A DNA stretch of 64,000 nt from Aquipseudomonas guryensis (lineage in GTDB: Bacteria; Pseudomonadota; Gammaproteobacteria; Pseudomonadales; Pseudomonadaceae). Under the pieces are notes generated by a model. The model made no database searches. It saw only the letters and a list, made by a program, of their open reading frames with translations, and had not been told where the DNA came from. Where the stretch lies: contig NZ_JACJFN010000001.1 of assembly GCF_014164785.1 (NCBI RefSeq), positions 1,178,001 to 1,242,000 on the forward strand, read 5' to 3'. Each line of letters opens with the position of its first letter. The first letter of the stretch is position 1. Positions 54,867 through 63,692 of the stretch are shown here, one piece after another. Position numbers and translations under genes: made by a program.

Positions 54867-57800
54867 ATGAAAGGGATCAACAAAAGCGAGCTGGCCCGTC
54901 TGCAACTGCGCACCCGCAGGGCCATCAATCCACAGCACAGCCATTTCAGTGCGCTGCTCGCCGCGCGTCACCAGTTTGCCCGCACCTATTCGATCAAGTT
55001 GCTGAACAATTTCGTCGGCAGCAGTGCGCTGGACTTCGAGCTGCTGACGCTGCTCACCCCCGCGCCCCAGGATCGCAGCCAGGATCACCTGCTGCTCGGC
55101 GACCAGCCGATCGCGCGCCAGGCCTCGACCTGGGACCCGCACAACCATGTGCTGAGCTGGCATCAGGGCAGTGGTGCCGAGGCCATCTCCGGGCGCATCG
55201 AGCTGCTGCCGGACGACAGCAAGGGCTATGGCTACATCAACCGCGGCGACGCGCATTTCTCCGTGGAAATCGACCTCAAGCCGGTGTCCTACACCTGCGC
55301 CGTATCGGCCAACGCCGGCCAGTACGTGTCCGGCGATGCCAGCGGGCCGAAGCTGAACTGGGACGTGAACTCCACGGATTGGAAGAACGCGACCTGGATC
55401 GACAGTGCCCTGCGCTTCACCTACGGCCTTACCGACAACGGCCCGTTCATCGGCCAGCCCGACCCGAACGTGCTGGTGGAGTTCTCCGACCTGCAGACCC
55501 ATACCGACTGGGCGCCGCAACCGGACTACGACTTCACCCTGCTGCTGACCCCGGAATTCCGCCTGATCTTCAGCGCCAACCAGGGCGTCACCCCGGACGC
55601 CGACGACCGTGGCAGCAGCCCGGTGAAAAGCGTGTTCCCCTACCAGATGGCCTTCACCTTTGACGGCTTCGCCAGCAGCTTCGAGGGCGCCTATCTGATC
55701 GGGGAAAACACCATTCTCGGCGTGCCCTACGCCGTGCGCGGGGTGGTCGACAACCCGGCCATCGCCGGGTTCTACGGCCTGATCGACCACCACAGCGGCC
55801 AACACCGCGGCCTGGTGCTGGTGCGCAACGGCCAGTTGGTGATCGATGGTGAGCCCGTTGCCGGCTCCAAAGTCCAGGGCAATCGCCTTAGCTGGCAGGG
55901 CCTCAGCGGCGCCCAGGCACAAGCCAGCGGCCTGAGCAGCGATGGTCACCTGGAGTTCTCCGGCAACGGCGAGCAGATTCTCAACGGCAGCCACGGCGGG
56001 GTCGGCAAGCGCCACTGCGCGGCCTCGCTGATTCGCCTGGCCGACAACCTCAGCGCGCCGCAGGCCAGCCTGCGCCAGACCATCAGCACCACCCGCAGCG
56101 CCCTGCACAGCCAGCTGCTGGGCGACACTGCGCTGAACATCCACACCCTGCTCGGCATGTCGCCGTTCCAGCAGACCACGGTCGACGACCACGGCGTGCC
56201 GAAGAAGGTCTGGAGCGAGGTGGTGCGCGACAACTCGATGCAGGACTTCTACCTGATCCTGCAGTACTACATGGACCCGGAGCTGCGCAGCGAATTTATC
56301 TCGCCCAACCCGCCGGTACTCTCCTCCGCGCTGAAGAATATCGCCGCGATCAAGGGCGCCGACGGGCAACTGCCCCAGGACTGGTACAAGAGCCTCAGCG
56401 TGGCCTACCTGAGCAGCGCCCTGGCACATACCGACGACCCAGGCGCGCCCTACCTGAACGGCGACCGCGCCGGCAAATGGCTGTCCCAGCAGGTCGCTGC
56501 GGATCAGGTGTACCAGGCCCAGGCACCGCAGCTGTACGCCAACCGTTGGCTGATGCAGTTCCCCGATACCGCGCTGTTCACCCAGGATCAGATCAACAAC
56601 AACGGCCAGTACGTGCCGCTGATCGACCAGGACCTGACCGGCTGGATCGCGCAGATTCGTGCCACCGTCACCGGTAGCCAGGAGCAGATCGACGACCTGG
56701 TGAAGATGGTCACCGAGGCGGCCACCAAGGGCAAACAGAGCCTGTACTGGGCCTACCTGATGTTCCGCTACTCGACCCAGCCGTCGGCCCTCAACTACCT
56801 GCGCATGATCTCGATGAACAGCAACACCGGCCTGGATGGCTCGGCCTTCGCCCAGCGCGTGCAGACCAACCTGGCCGTGCTCAACGTGCTCGATCCCAGC
56901 GGGTTCTTCTGCAACCAGTACACCCAGGTGATCCAGACCTTCCAGATCGGCAATATCCTGCCGACGCTGATCGACTTCAGCGGCAACCTCGACGAATACG
57001 AGTACTCCGTCAACCAGATCATCAGCGCGTTCATCAAGCAGTACGGCAGCTCCACCGATCCACAGATCCAGAAGATGATCGAGGAGCTTCGCGAAGCCCA
57101 GGCGCAGGGGCAGGTGCGCGAGGTGCTCGACACCTTCGCCAGCCTGTCCGCCACCTTCGCCGGCATCTACGAGTGGGAACAGCTGGCCGGCAAGTTCGCC
57201 GCCTCCTGGCCCATCAGCAGCAAGATCTCCCTCGGCCTGGCCAAGGCCATCACCCTGGCCGCCGCTTCCGTGGGGATCGCCGCCTTCGTCTTCGGCGTGA
57301 TGGACTGGAAGAAACTCGACGCGGCGCAACAGGCCCAGGTGATCATCGGCGGCACGCAGGTGTTCGCCCAACTGCTCGGCACCGTGCTGCGCAAGGGCAC
57401 CGCCTACACCACCATCTTCCGCACGGAAAATACCTGGGGCTCGTTCTTCAAGAGCGTCTGGAGCAACGATGTGCTGGAGCTGGCCAACACCCGTGGCAGC
57501 AACGGCTTTTCGCGCTGGCTGGTGCGCGATGCTTCGCTGGAGGCCAAGCTGCTCGTCGCTGGCGCGGAAGAAGACCTGGGCGTCGTGGCGAAGATCTTCG
57601 GCCGCAACCTCGACGAGTTCATCGCCACCCGTCTCGGCGCGCTGTTCGCAGTGGCCAACATCGTCCTCAGCGCCATCGCCATCGCCAACTCGGAGTCCGA
57701 TCTGGAAACCGCCGGCAACGCGCTATTGCTGGCCTCGGCCTCGCTGGAGCTGATCGCCATCCTCGGCGAGTGGGGCTTGGGTGCCTTCGGCATCGAGGCC

Positions 57801-58835
57801 ATCGGCGGCCTGGCGGTGGCCTCCATCGCCTCCGGGGTGGCGGTGCTGGCGGCCTTTGCGGCGATTGCCGGGGCGATCATCCTGCTGGTGCTGGCCTTTC
57901 GTCCGCAGAAATCGCCGATCCAGAAGTTCGCCGAAGACCAGGCTAAGAAAGCCGGTTTCTACATGGAAGACAAAGCTTCCATCGATGCCCTCAACATCAC
58001 CGGCAGCACCACCAATCAGACCTCGCCGAAGCTGGTCGGCATCGCCCTGCAGTACAACGCCAGCTACCAGCAGACCCTGACCTTCAATAACGATGGCTCG
58101 CTGACCATCGGCGCGCAGAAGCTGGACTTCAGCACCGACTTCTTCCTCGGTTCCGATGCCCTCGGCCGCGCCACCCTCTCTACCCTGCTGGCAGAGGGCG
58201 GCGAGACGGTCAACAACACGCCGCGGCAGAAGCTGGTGAGCATCACCCTGGACGACAACCAGCTGCTCAGCGCCGTGCCGCCAATCAGCGATGCGAAGAA
58301 AACCAGTCAGCAATTGTGGGCCAGCGAGTATGTCGGCAGCCCGCAGTTCGACAGCCAGGGCGCGCTGGTGGCGGCGCAGTTCCGCTTCTACAACTGCTAC
58401 TGGAACGACCAGGGCAAGAAGCTCTATCTCAACAGCGACGGCAAAACGGTGTCCGCCGGCGGCAGCGGTACGGCCTGGACGGTGGCCCTCACCACCATGG
58501 CGCCCAATCTGTTGGCGATGGGCAACTTCAACCTGTGGGACTACAACCGCGACCAGCGCAACACCCCGTACCTGGGGCAGCCCGGCAGCGCGCCGCGTAC
58601 CTGGAAAATCGACCCGGCGCTGCCGAGCTTCCTGCAGTTCGACTTGGCCACTGGTGCCATCTCGCAGAAAACTGGCGTGACGCCCAGCAGTATGGCGGCG
58701 AAGAGCTACACGCTCAGCGTCTCCAATGACTACGGCAAGGCCGAGTGCAGTTTCTCGATCCGGGTGCAGGTCTACGTCCAGCCGGTTTACCCACACCTGC
58801 GGGCCGATGATGACCTGCAATTCGCCGTAGCCTGA
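54867..58835 (+). CDS. Large unrecognised protein with hydrophobic hairpins and C-terminal Ig-like domain
   Basis: I do not recognise this 1322-residue protein. The N-terminal 400 residues look beta-rich (VSYTCAVSANAGQYVSGDAS; FAFDG-like repeats; HRGLVLVRNGQLVIDGEPVA). About 400-780 is helical and polar. Hydrophobic segments follow near 792-812 (KAITLAAASVGIAAFVFGVM), 923-942 and 949-1011 (IEAIGGLAVASIASGVAVLA, AIAGAIILLVLAF), separated by amphipathic stretches. Residues about 1250-1310 match a putative Ig (He_PIG) motif: LPSFLQFDLATGAIS and YTLSVSNDYGKAECSFSIRV. There is no signal peptide. AGGAGG supports the ATG at 54867. It is followed after 17 bases by the Hint protein. A pore-forming or surface role is possible; nothing proves it. 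Confidence 0.75.
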   Translation: MKGINKSELARLQLRTRRAINPQHSHFSALLAARHQFARTYSIKLLNNFVGSSALDFELLTLLTPAPQDRSQDHLLLGDQPIARQASTWDPHNHVLSWHQGSGAEAISGRIELLPDDSKGYGYINRGDAHFSVEIDLKPVSYTCAVSANAGQYVSGDASGPKLNWDVNSTDWKNATWIDSALRFTYGLTDNGPFIGQPDPNVLVEFSDLQTHTDWAPQPDYDFTLLLTPEFRLIFSANQGVTPDADDRGSSPVKSVFPYQMAFTFDGFASSFEGAYLIGENTILGVPYAVRGVVDNPAIAGFYGLIDHHSGQHRGLVLVRNGQLVIDGEPVAGSKVQGNRLSWQGLSGAQAQASGLSSDGHLEFSGNGEQILNGSHGGVGKRHCAASLIRLADNLSAPQASLRQTISTTRSALHSQLLGDTALNIHTLLGMSPFQQTTVDDHGVPKKVWSEVVRDNSMQDFYLILQYYMDPELRSEFISPNPPVLSSALKNIAAIKGADGQLPQDWYKSLSVAYLSSALAHTDDPGAPYLNGDRAGKWLSQQVAADQVYQAQAPQLYANRWLMQFPDTALFTQDQINNNGQYVPLIDQDLTGWIAQIRATVTGSQEQIDDLVKMVTEAATKGKQSLYWAYLMFRYSTQPSALNYLRMISMNSNTGLDGSAFAQRVQTNLAVLNVLDPSGFFCNQYTQVIQTFQIGNILPTLIDFSGNLDEYEYSVNQIISAFIKQYGSSTDPQIQKMIEELREAQAQGQVREVLDTFASLSATFAGIYEWEQLAGKFAASWPISSKISLGLAKAITLAAASVGIAAFVFGVMDWKKLDAAQQAQVIIGGTQVFAQLLGTVLRKGTAYTTIFRTENTWGSFFKSVWSNDVLELANTRGSNGFSRWLVRDASLEAKLLVAGAEEDLGVVAKIFGRNLDEFIATRLGALFAVANIVLSAIAIANSESDLETAGNALLLASASLELIAILGEWGLGAFGIEAIGGLAVASIASGVAVLAAFAAIAGAIILLVLAFRPQKSPIQKFAEDQAKKAGFYMEDKASIDALNITGSTTNQTSPKLVGIALQYNASYQQTLTFNNDGSLTIGAQKLDFSTDFFLGSDALGRATLSTLLAEGGETVNNTPRQKLVSITLDDNQLLSAVPPISDAKKTSQQLWASEYVGSPQFDSQGALVAAQFRFYNCYWNDQGKKLYLNSDGKTVSAGGSGTAWTVALTTMAPNLLAMGNFNLWDYNRDQRNTPYLGQPGSAPRTWKIDPALPSFLQFDLATGAISQKTGVTPSSMAAKSYTLSVSNDYGKAECSFSIRVQVYVQPVYPHLRADDDLQFAVA

Positions 58836-58852
58836 CCAGGGGGGTCGCCACC

Positions 58853-61207
58853 ATGTCCAATGATCCTGTAGAAGCGATGTTCACCGCCCTGCCCGATATC
58901 GGCGCAAACCCGGTCGGGATCCTGGCCAAGGCGGCCCTGCTCAGTCGTCTGCAAGGGGCCACGCCGGGCAAACACACCCAGCCGTGGCCCCAATCTTCCG
59001 GGCCAAGCTTTCTCGACATTTTCTTTCCCGGCTACACGCCGGCCGCCTACACCGGCAACGTCACCGGCAGTACCGGCCTGAACGATGATTTCTGGTCCGG
59101 TTTCGCCGTCGCCGCCTTGTGCCAGGCGATGTACAACATCACCTCGGGTCTGCGCCAACAGCTCAAGTCCGGGGATATCGACAACGCGGTAAACGCCTGC
59201 AACGGGCAGATCACCAACAGCGCCATGCCGCTCTATGGCGTGGCCCTACAACAGGGTTACCCCGCGTTCACCCAGGCTTACAACGACTGCCCGGACAAGG
59301 CCCAGGCGCTGGCTACCTACACTGCGCAACTGCAGAGCAGCAACTACCTCAACGCCCTGGCCGTGCAGTATCACAGCCAGGCTGGCCTGCCCAACTTCGA
59401 CTGGCTGATGTGGCACCACTGGGTCAAGCTCAGCGTACTTGGCTGCGCGACCGCCACCATCAGCAGCCTCATCGGCGTGGTGAAAAGCAACCTGGCCGCG
59501 CTGCAGGTCGTGCTGCCCGGCAACGTCGATGGGGTCACCTGGCTCGCTTACAACACCTGGATGTCCACCGGTGACCCGAACCGCCGCCGACTCGACTGGA
59601 ACGACATCGCCGGCGCTGCACGGGGCGGCATCCTGGCACAGGTCTGTACGGCCTACCCCGGCTCGTACATGCCTTCGTGCATGAACGAGGAGAACTCCTA
59701 CGAGTTCACCGCCAATGGTCAGCCCGGCAACGGCTATCGGGATTCCGGCGGTGGCGGCTGTTGCTTCGCCGCCGGCACCGGTGTGCTGTTGGCCGACGGC
59801 AGTGAACGCGCGATCGAAACCCTGCGCCCCGGCGACCAGTTGGCCACCACCGCCGGACCACGTCGCCTGGCCTTGGTCGCCCAGCCGTTTCGCGCCGGGC
59901 GCGCGCTGTACCGCATCGACGAGCTGCCCATTCAGATGACTGCCACCCATCCGTTCCTGCGCTTTCCCCAGGCGGATCAGCCCACCCTGGTCAGTATCGA
60001 CCCGCTGCAACTGAGTGCGCGCATTCCTGGCCTAGCCGTACTGGGTATCGCTCCGCTGAGCAGCGGCAGCACGCTGCTGCGTATCGCCAACCACAGCGCG
60101 CAGCCTTATCCGGTCACCCAGGTGCACTGTCTGCCCGGCAGCGGCAACGCCGACGAGCGCCTCTACGACCTGCTGCTGGAACCTGGCGCGGAAATGGCCG
60201 GCTACCTGGTCGGCGGCAACGGCACCTATCTGGCCGTCAGTGCGGAAATACCCGATATCAGCGCCCACGCCGAGATCGCCCCCGGCTTCTTCGCGCTCGC
60301 GCAGCGCCTCTACGATGAGTTGCACAGCGATATCGCCAGCTTGTCCCAGGCCAGCCTTGCGCCCATCCTCGAACACCTGGCTCTGAGTCTGCACAGCCAA
60401 CTGCTGCCCACCGCTCTGCAGCAGGCGCGCAACCAGCCCCAGGCAGCCCTGCTGCGCAGCACGCCAGCACTGGATATCCACAGCGCCACCAGTGCGTTCT
60501 TCAGCCTGCTTGCCCAACCACCCGGTCCGGCCCTGCGCGCCAGCGCCGCGGGCAGCTCGTTCAACTGGCAACTCAACCTGCTCACCGAGCAACTGCTGGG
60601 CAATCTCGGCGAATCGCTACTGGCCCAGTTGGCCCTGGGCTGGCGCGAACCCGGCGACGCCACAGGCGACACCCTGGCAGTCACGCTGTTCGGGGTCAGC
60701 CTGCTCAACGGCCAGGCCTTCGCCGACAGCCCAGGCCCTTTCAACCTGAGCCTCGGCGAGCAGCACTACCAGCTGGAAGAGTGCGGCCAGCGACCCTCCA
60801 GTGCCTTTACCCGACACGTCGACCAGGTGCTCTATTGCCCACTGGCGAGCCGCGGCGAACTGGCGGAAAAACTGACGCTGACCTGCCAGGATGGCGCGGG
60901 CAACTCGCTTAGCGCGCAGGTCTATCTGCCGGAGCGCCTGGAAACCGGCTGGCGCAGCTGCGAAGGCCTGCTGCGCGATGTCCAGGGCGCCATTGCCGGT
61001 ACCTGTCGTCTCGACCTGCGCCTGCTCGGCCGCGCCGCCATCGAGCGCGAGCAGCAACGCAAGGAGCACTGGGATCAAGCCCAGGCCGAGGCCTACCTGC
61101 ACAGCCTGGTACAGGCCGTCCTGGCGGAGCTGCCCAACCAGTTGCAGGCCTTCCAGGCCCAGCAGGCGGCCAAGGCAGGCGGCAAGCGCAACGGCGCCGG
61201 GCAATAG
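58853..61207 (+). CDS. Hint-domain (hedgehog/intein-type) protein of unknown function
   Basis: The 784-residue product has an internal Hint domain. Cys304 in [19 protein letters not shown] is the expected nucleophile, [16 protein letters not shown] is the standard continuation, and [10 protein letters not shown] (T363, H366) is the block-B Txx[21 protein letters not shown] near 438-456 is the end of the module. The final His-Asn of inteins is absent: the sequence reads TYLAVSAE. This suggests N-terminal cleavage or thioester chemistry, not splicing. The N-terminal 300 residues ([29 protein letters not shown]) and the C-terminal 320 residues are unrecognised. No signal peptide is seen. It is 17 bases after the large gene, so the pair is one unit, ended by a terminator. 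Confidence 0.8.
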   Translation: MSNDPVEAMFTALPDIGANPVGILAKAALLSRLQGATPGKHTQPWPQSSGPSFLDIFFPGYTPAAYTGNVTGSTGLNDDFWSGFAVAALCQAMYNITSGLRQQLKSGDIDNAVNACNGQITNSAMPLYGVALQQGYPAFTQAYNDCPDKAQALATYTAQLQSSNYLNALAVQYHSQAGLPNFDWLMWHHWVKLSVLGCATATISSLIGVVKSNLAALQVVLPGNVDGVTWLAYNTWMSTGDPNRRRLDWNDIAGAARGGILAQVCTAYPGSYMPSCMNEENSYEFTANGQPGNGYRDSGGGGCCFAAGTGVLLADGSERAIETLRPGDQLATTAGPRRLALVAQPFRAGRALYRIDELPIQMTATHPFLRFPQADQPTLVSIDPLQLSARIPGLAVLGIAPLSSGSTLLRIANHSAQPYPVTQVHCLPGSGNADERLYDLLLEPGAEMAGYLVGGNGTYLAVSAEIPDISAHAEIAPGFFALAQRLYDELHSDIASLSQASLAPILEHLALSLHSQLLPTALQQARNQPQAALLRSTPALDIHSATSAFFSLLAQPPGPALRASAAGSSFNWQLNLLTEQLLGNLGESLLAQLALGWREPGDATGDTLAVTLFGVSLLNGQAFADSPGPFNLSLGEQHYQLEECGQRPSSAFTRHVDQVLYCPLASRGELAEKLTLTCQDGAGNSLSAQVYLPERLETGWRSCEGLLRDVQGAIAGTCRLDLRLLGRAAIEREQQRKEHWDQAQAEAYLHSLVQAVLAELPNQLQAFQAQQAAKAGGKRNGAGQ

Positions 61208-61230
61208 GCCAAGCGCCACCGCAGAAACGC

Positions 61231-61267
61231 CGAAGGCCCCGGGCTTGCGCCACGGGGCCTTCGTTTT
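61231..61267 (+). terminator. Terminator after the Hint-protein gene
   Basis: CGAAGGCCCCG, loop GGCTTGCGCCA, CGGGGCCTTCG then TTTT. It ends the two-gene unit of 54867-61207. Confidence 0.92.
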
Positions 61268-61276
61268 ATTGCAGTC

Positions 61277-61353
61277 TGGCGCACCAGGCGGGATTCGAAC
61301 CCACGACCCCTGCCTTCGGAGGGCAGTACTCTATCCAGCTGAGCTACTGGTGC
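61277..61353 (-). tRNA. tRNA-Arg (anticodon CCG)
   Basis: Read on the minus strand it starts GCACCAGTAGCTCAGCTGGA and has an anticodon arm CTGCC-CTCCGAA-GGCAG, giving anticodon CCG (arginine, codon CGG). The T arm is GTGGGTTCGAATCCCGC and the acceptor stem GCACCAG/CTGGTGC closes it. The discriminator G and an encoded CCA complete 77 bases. The 3' end faces the two large genes. Confidence 0.96.
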
Positions 61354-61417
61354 GTTGCGGGGCGCAATCATACGCATCCGTCGCGCGGGCGTCCATGCGG
61401 GCCGTCGGGCCTTTTGT

Positions 61418-61582
61418 TCAGAGTTCCTGCATGACGAAGTCGGCCTTGCTCACCCCGCAGTCGGGGCATAGCCAGTCGTCCGGCACTTCGGCCCAGGGCG
61501 TGCCGGCGGGGATGCCGTCGTTGGGCCAGCCGCTGGCTTCGTCGTAGATCAGGCCGCAGATGATGCAGATCCAGGTCTTCAT
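61418..61582 (-). CDS. rubA: Rubredoxin
   Basis: This 54-residue protein reads [20 protein letters not shown] and then [14 protein letters not shown]. The CxxC pairs (CIIC and CPDC) bind a single iron, and length and aromatic residues (W4, Y13, W29 region) match rubredoxins. It is a one-electron carrier, for example between reductase and a membrane oxygenase or desaturase. The start overlaps the stop of the upstream oxidoreductase by four bases (ATGA), so the two are translated together. The desaturase gene further upstream may be its partner. Confidence 0.95.
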   Translation of the reverse strand: MKTWICIICGLIYDEASGWPNDGIPAGTPWAEVPDDWLCPDCGVSKADFVMQEL

Positions 61583-62304
61583 GCCGGTACCCGCTCTCTA
61601 TTGTTCAACGGCTGCAGCTGACGGTCGAAGTCGGCTAGCGACGGGAATGCCAGCGGCTCGACTGTGTCCAGGCGCCGCAGGTAGTCGCGGTACTGTTCGA
61701 GGATTTCCTCGCGGCTGTCTGCGCTGACATAAGGCACGTGATAGGCGGCGAAGGGTGGCAGCACGCTGAGCCCGGTGTAGGCCAGGGTGCCGCGCTGCAA
61801 TGGGCGCAGCATGGGTTCCAGGTCGCCATGCACGGCGTCTTCGTCGGCGAACATATGCGCCTGGCCGCCGAGGCTGAAGCTGAGCAGCGCGCGCTTGCCG
61901 GCCAGGCCGCCGCGGTCGTAGAAGCGCAGGCCGCCGTAACAGATTCCGGATACCAGCACGCGGTCGATCCAGCCCTTGAGCATCGCCGGCACCGAGCACC
62001 AGAACAGTGGGAAGTTGAGGATCAGCAGGTCGGCCCAGAGCAGCTTGTCCAGCTCGCCGGCGATGTCTGGCGCCAGGCTGCCAGTCTTCAGCGCCTCGCG
62101 CTGTTCCAGGGCGTAGACCAGGTAATCCGGGTTGCTGCGCTGCTGGAAGTCGGTGGCGCTGGCCACCGGGTTCCAGTTCATCGCGTAGAGGTCAGAGACC
62201 TGCACGCTGTGCCCGGCCTGCTGCAGGGTGGCGACGGCGAGGTCTTTCATCGCGCTGCAGAAGGACTGCGGCTCGGGGTGGGCGTGGATGATCAGGGTGT
62301 TCAT
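61579..62304 (-). CDS. Flavodoxin-fold NAD(P)H oxidoreductase (quinone reductase-like)
   Basis: The 241-residue product starts MNTLIIHAHPEPQSFCSAMK, the FMN/FAD-binding opening of the NQO/MdaB-like family. LLWADLLILNFPLFWCSVPA and MLKGWIDRVLVSGICYG are the further family landmarks. It would reduce quinones or flavin-type acceptors with NAD(P)H. A REP lies 43 bases upstream of its start and explains the longer frame to 62400. It shares an ATGA overlap with rubredoxin, so it could feed electrons to it, although rubredoxin reductases are usually another family. Confidence 0.9.
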   Translation of the reverse strand: MNTLIIHAHPEPQSFCSAMKDLAVATLQQAGHSVQVSDLYAMNWNPVASATDFQQRSNPDYLVYALEQREALKTGSLAPDIAGELDKLLWADLLILNFPLFWCSVPAMLKGWIDRVLVSGICYGGLRFYDRGGLAGKRALLSFSLGGQAHMFADEDAVHGDLEPMLRPLQRGTLAYTGLSVLPPFAAYHVPYVSADSREEILEQYRDYLRRLDTVEPLAFPSLADFDRQLQPLNNRERVPA

Positions 62305-62346
62305 AAAGTCTTCGGAAATATAGTGGTGAGGGTTTTGCACAGCCTC

Positions 62347-62413
62347 TGTAGGAGCCAGCTTGCTGGCGATCCGGCTGACTGCGACCAACATCGCCAGCAA
62401 GCTGGCTCCTACA
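62347..62413. repeat. REP palindrome between desaturase and oxidoreductase genes
   Basis: Left arm 62347-62370 and right arm 62390-62413 are perfect inverted copies (TGTAGGAGCCAGCTTGCTGG plus CGAT) around a 19-base loop. The arms are identical to those of the copy at 43422. Confidence 0.96.
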
Positions 62414-62454
62414 AAAAGCGCAGGTTCCTGTTGTGGGGGAGGGGAACCGAGGAA

Positions 62455-63522
62455 TCAGGTGGTCTGTGCAGCTTCGCTGGTCGGCTTCTCTTGCGCCTGC
62501 CAGCGGTTGGCGCGGGCGAAGGTGCCGAAGTCGTTGAAGCGTACCCCGGCTTCGCGCATCAGCTGGTGCGCCAGCGGCGCGGTGAGCTGGCGGATATAGA
62601 AGGGCTCCTTGACCACGAAATGGTGGATGCCGTGGGTGCTGCCGAAGTTGCAGCAGAACGCCTGCAGCGGCCACAGCCACCAGGCATTCAGCACCTGGGT
62701 CTGCTGGATCACGTTGCCCGCTTCGATGTCGCCGTAGTAGTGCATGTTCGAGCTGATGAAGTGCAGGCAGAAGGTGCGCAGCACGTTGGGCCCGACCAGT
62801 ACGACCACGGCGATGTTGACGATGTCCATCAGGCTCAGGGTGGTGGCGGACCAGGCGATCGGCGTGCCCGTGGCGCTGGCGGCGAAGTCAATCAGGTGGA
62901 AACCGAGGAACACATACCAGGTGCTCCAGTTGAGCAGGCCCAGAGGCGCGTAGCCGATCAGCGTGCGGCTGACGATCATCTTGCGGTGCGCCCAGGTCTT
63001 GGCGCGCAGGAAGCGGATCAGCGAGGACATCAGGTTGTCGCCGACCATCAGCAGGCGGGCCAGGCCCCAGGGCTCGCCATTGGTGATGGCGCGCTCCTCG
63101 ATATCGGTCTCGCTGCCGGACACCTTGTGGTGGTTGAGGTGCAGGTGGCGGCGGATCCACGGGTTGATCGTGCTCGGCCGGGCCAGCCACACCAGGGCCA
63201 TCATCAAATTGTGCGGCACGCGCTGCTTGCGGAAGTACATGGAGTGGATCAGGTCATGCTCCAGCTCGTGGGTCAGCGAGGCGAAGAAGGCGTTGGCCAG
63301 CAGACACGCCCACCAGGCGATGGCGCCGTCCAGGTAGAGCCAGGCACTGCCGAGCATCCCCGCCAGGGCGAAGGCCAGCATGCCGGCACCGAGGGCGTCC
63401 TGGTGCTGCAGGATGGGGTAGCGCTGGCGCAGTTCTGCGCCACGGGCCAGCACCTGGCTGCGGATATGCGCGGAGCGCTGCTGGTCATTGTGCAGGCCAT
63501 GGCTTGCAGGAGTCGGGGTCAT
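62455..63522 (-). CDS. Membrane fatty acid desaturase family protein
   Basis: The 355-residue product has several membrane segments and the three His boxes of the membrane di-iron desaturase/hydroxylase superfamily: HELEHDLIH, HLHLNHHKVSG, and THGIHHFVV near the C terminus. These bind the di-iron centre that uses O2 to desaturate or hydroxylate an acyl chain. The boxes do not match AlkB exactly, so alkane hydroxylase is less likely. The ATG at 63522 has GAGGA upstream; the longer frame upstream is not family-like. It lies upstream of the oxidoreductase and rubredoxin genes on the same strand and is divergent from an AraC-type regulator. Confidence 0.88.
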   Translation of the reverse strand: MTPTPASHGLHNDQQRSAHIRSQVLARGAELRQRYPILQHQDALGAGMLAFALAGMLGSAWLYLDGAIAWWACLLANAFFASLTHELEHDLIHSMYFRKQRVPHNLMMALVWLARPSTINPWIRRHLHLNHHKVSGSETDIEERAITNGEPWGLARLLMVGDNLMSSLIRFLRAKTWAHRKMIVSRTLIGYAPLGLLNWSTWYVFLGFHLIDFAASATGTPIAWSATTLSLMDIVNIAVVVLVGPNVLRTFCLHFISSNMHYYGDIEAGNVIQQTQVLNAWWLWPLQAFCCNFGSTHGIHHFVVKEPFYIRQLTAPLAHQLMREAGVRFNDFGTFARANRWQAQEKPTSEAAQTT

Positions 63523-63692
63523 GCACGCATCCTCTTCTCTGTTCGCCGAGCGTTGCCATGCGGGGCAGCGGGTCGGCATGCGGACTGTTGTGGGGAAACG
63601 TCTGTGGCAAATCGTCCAGGCTACTGTGCGCGCCTGTCGCCGCCCTCGCCTGACCCATAACGCCAACCTGTTGACCGAGAATGCCAACCTGC

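Noticed and set aside
54852..57371. Minus-strand open frame of 839 codons over the large unrecognised gene
   Set aside because: Composition is His/Val/Gly-rich antisense; the plus strand has an AGGAGG-preceded start and protein-like sequence including an Ig-like motif.
54301..61353. Genomic island inserted at the tRNA-Arg 3' end, holding the large two-gene unit
   Set aside because: The tRNA 3' end does face the unit, but no integrase is present and I found only a 9-base match (CCAGGCGGG near 54377) to the tRNA 3' end, which is too short.
61738..63660. Plus-strand open frame of 640 codons across the oxidoreductase, REP and desaturase
   Set aside because: It reads through a REP (CRSQLAGD) and is antisense to two genes with clear motifs.
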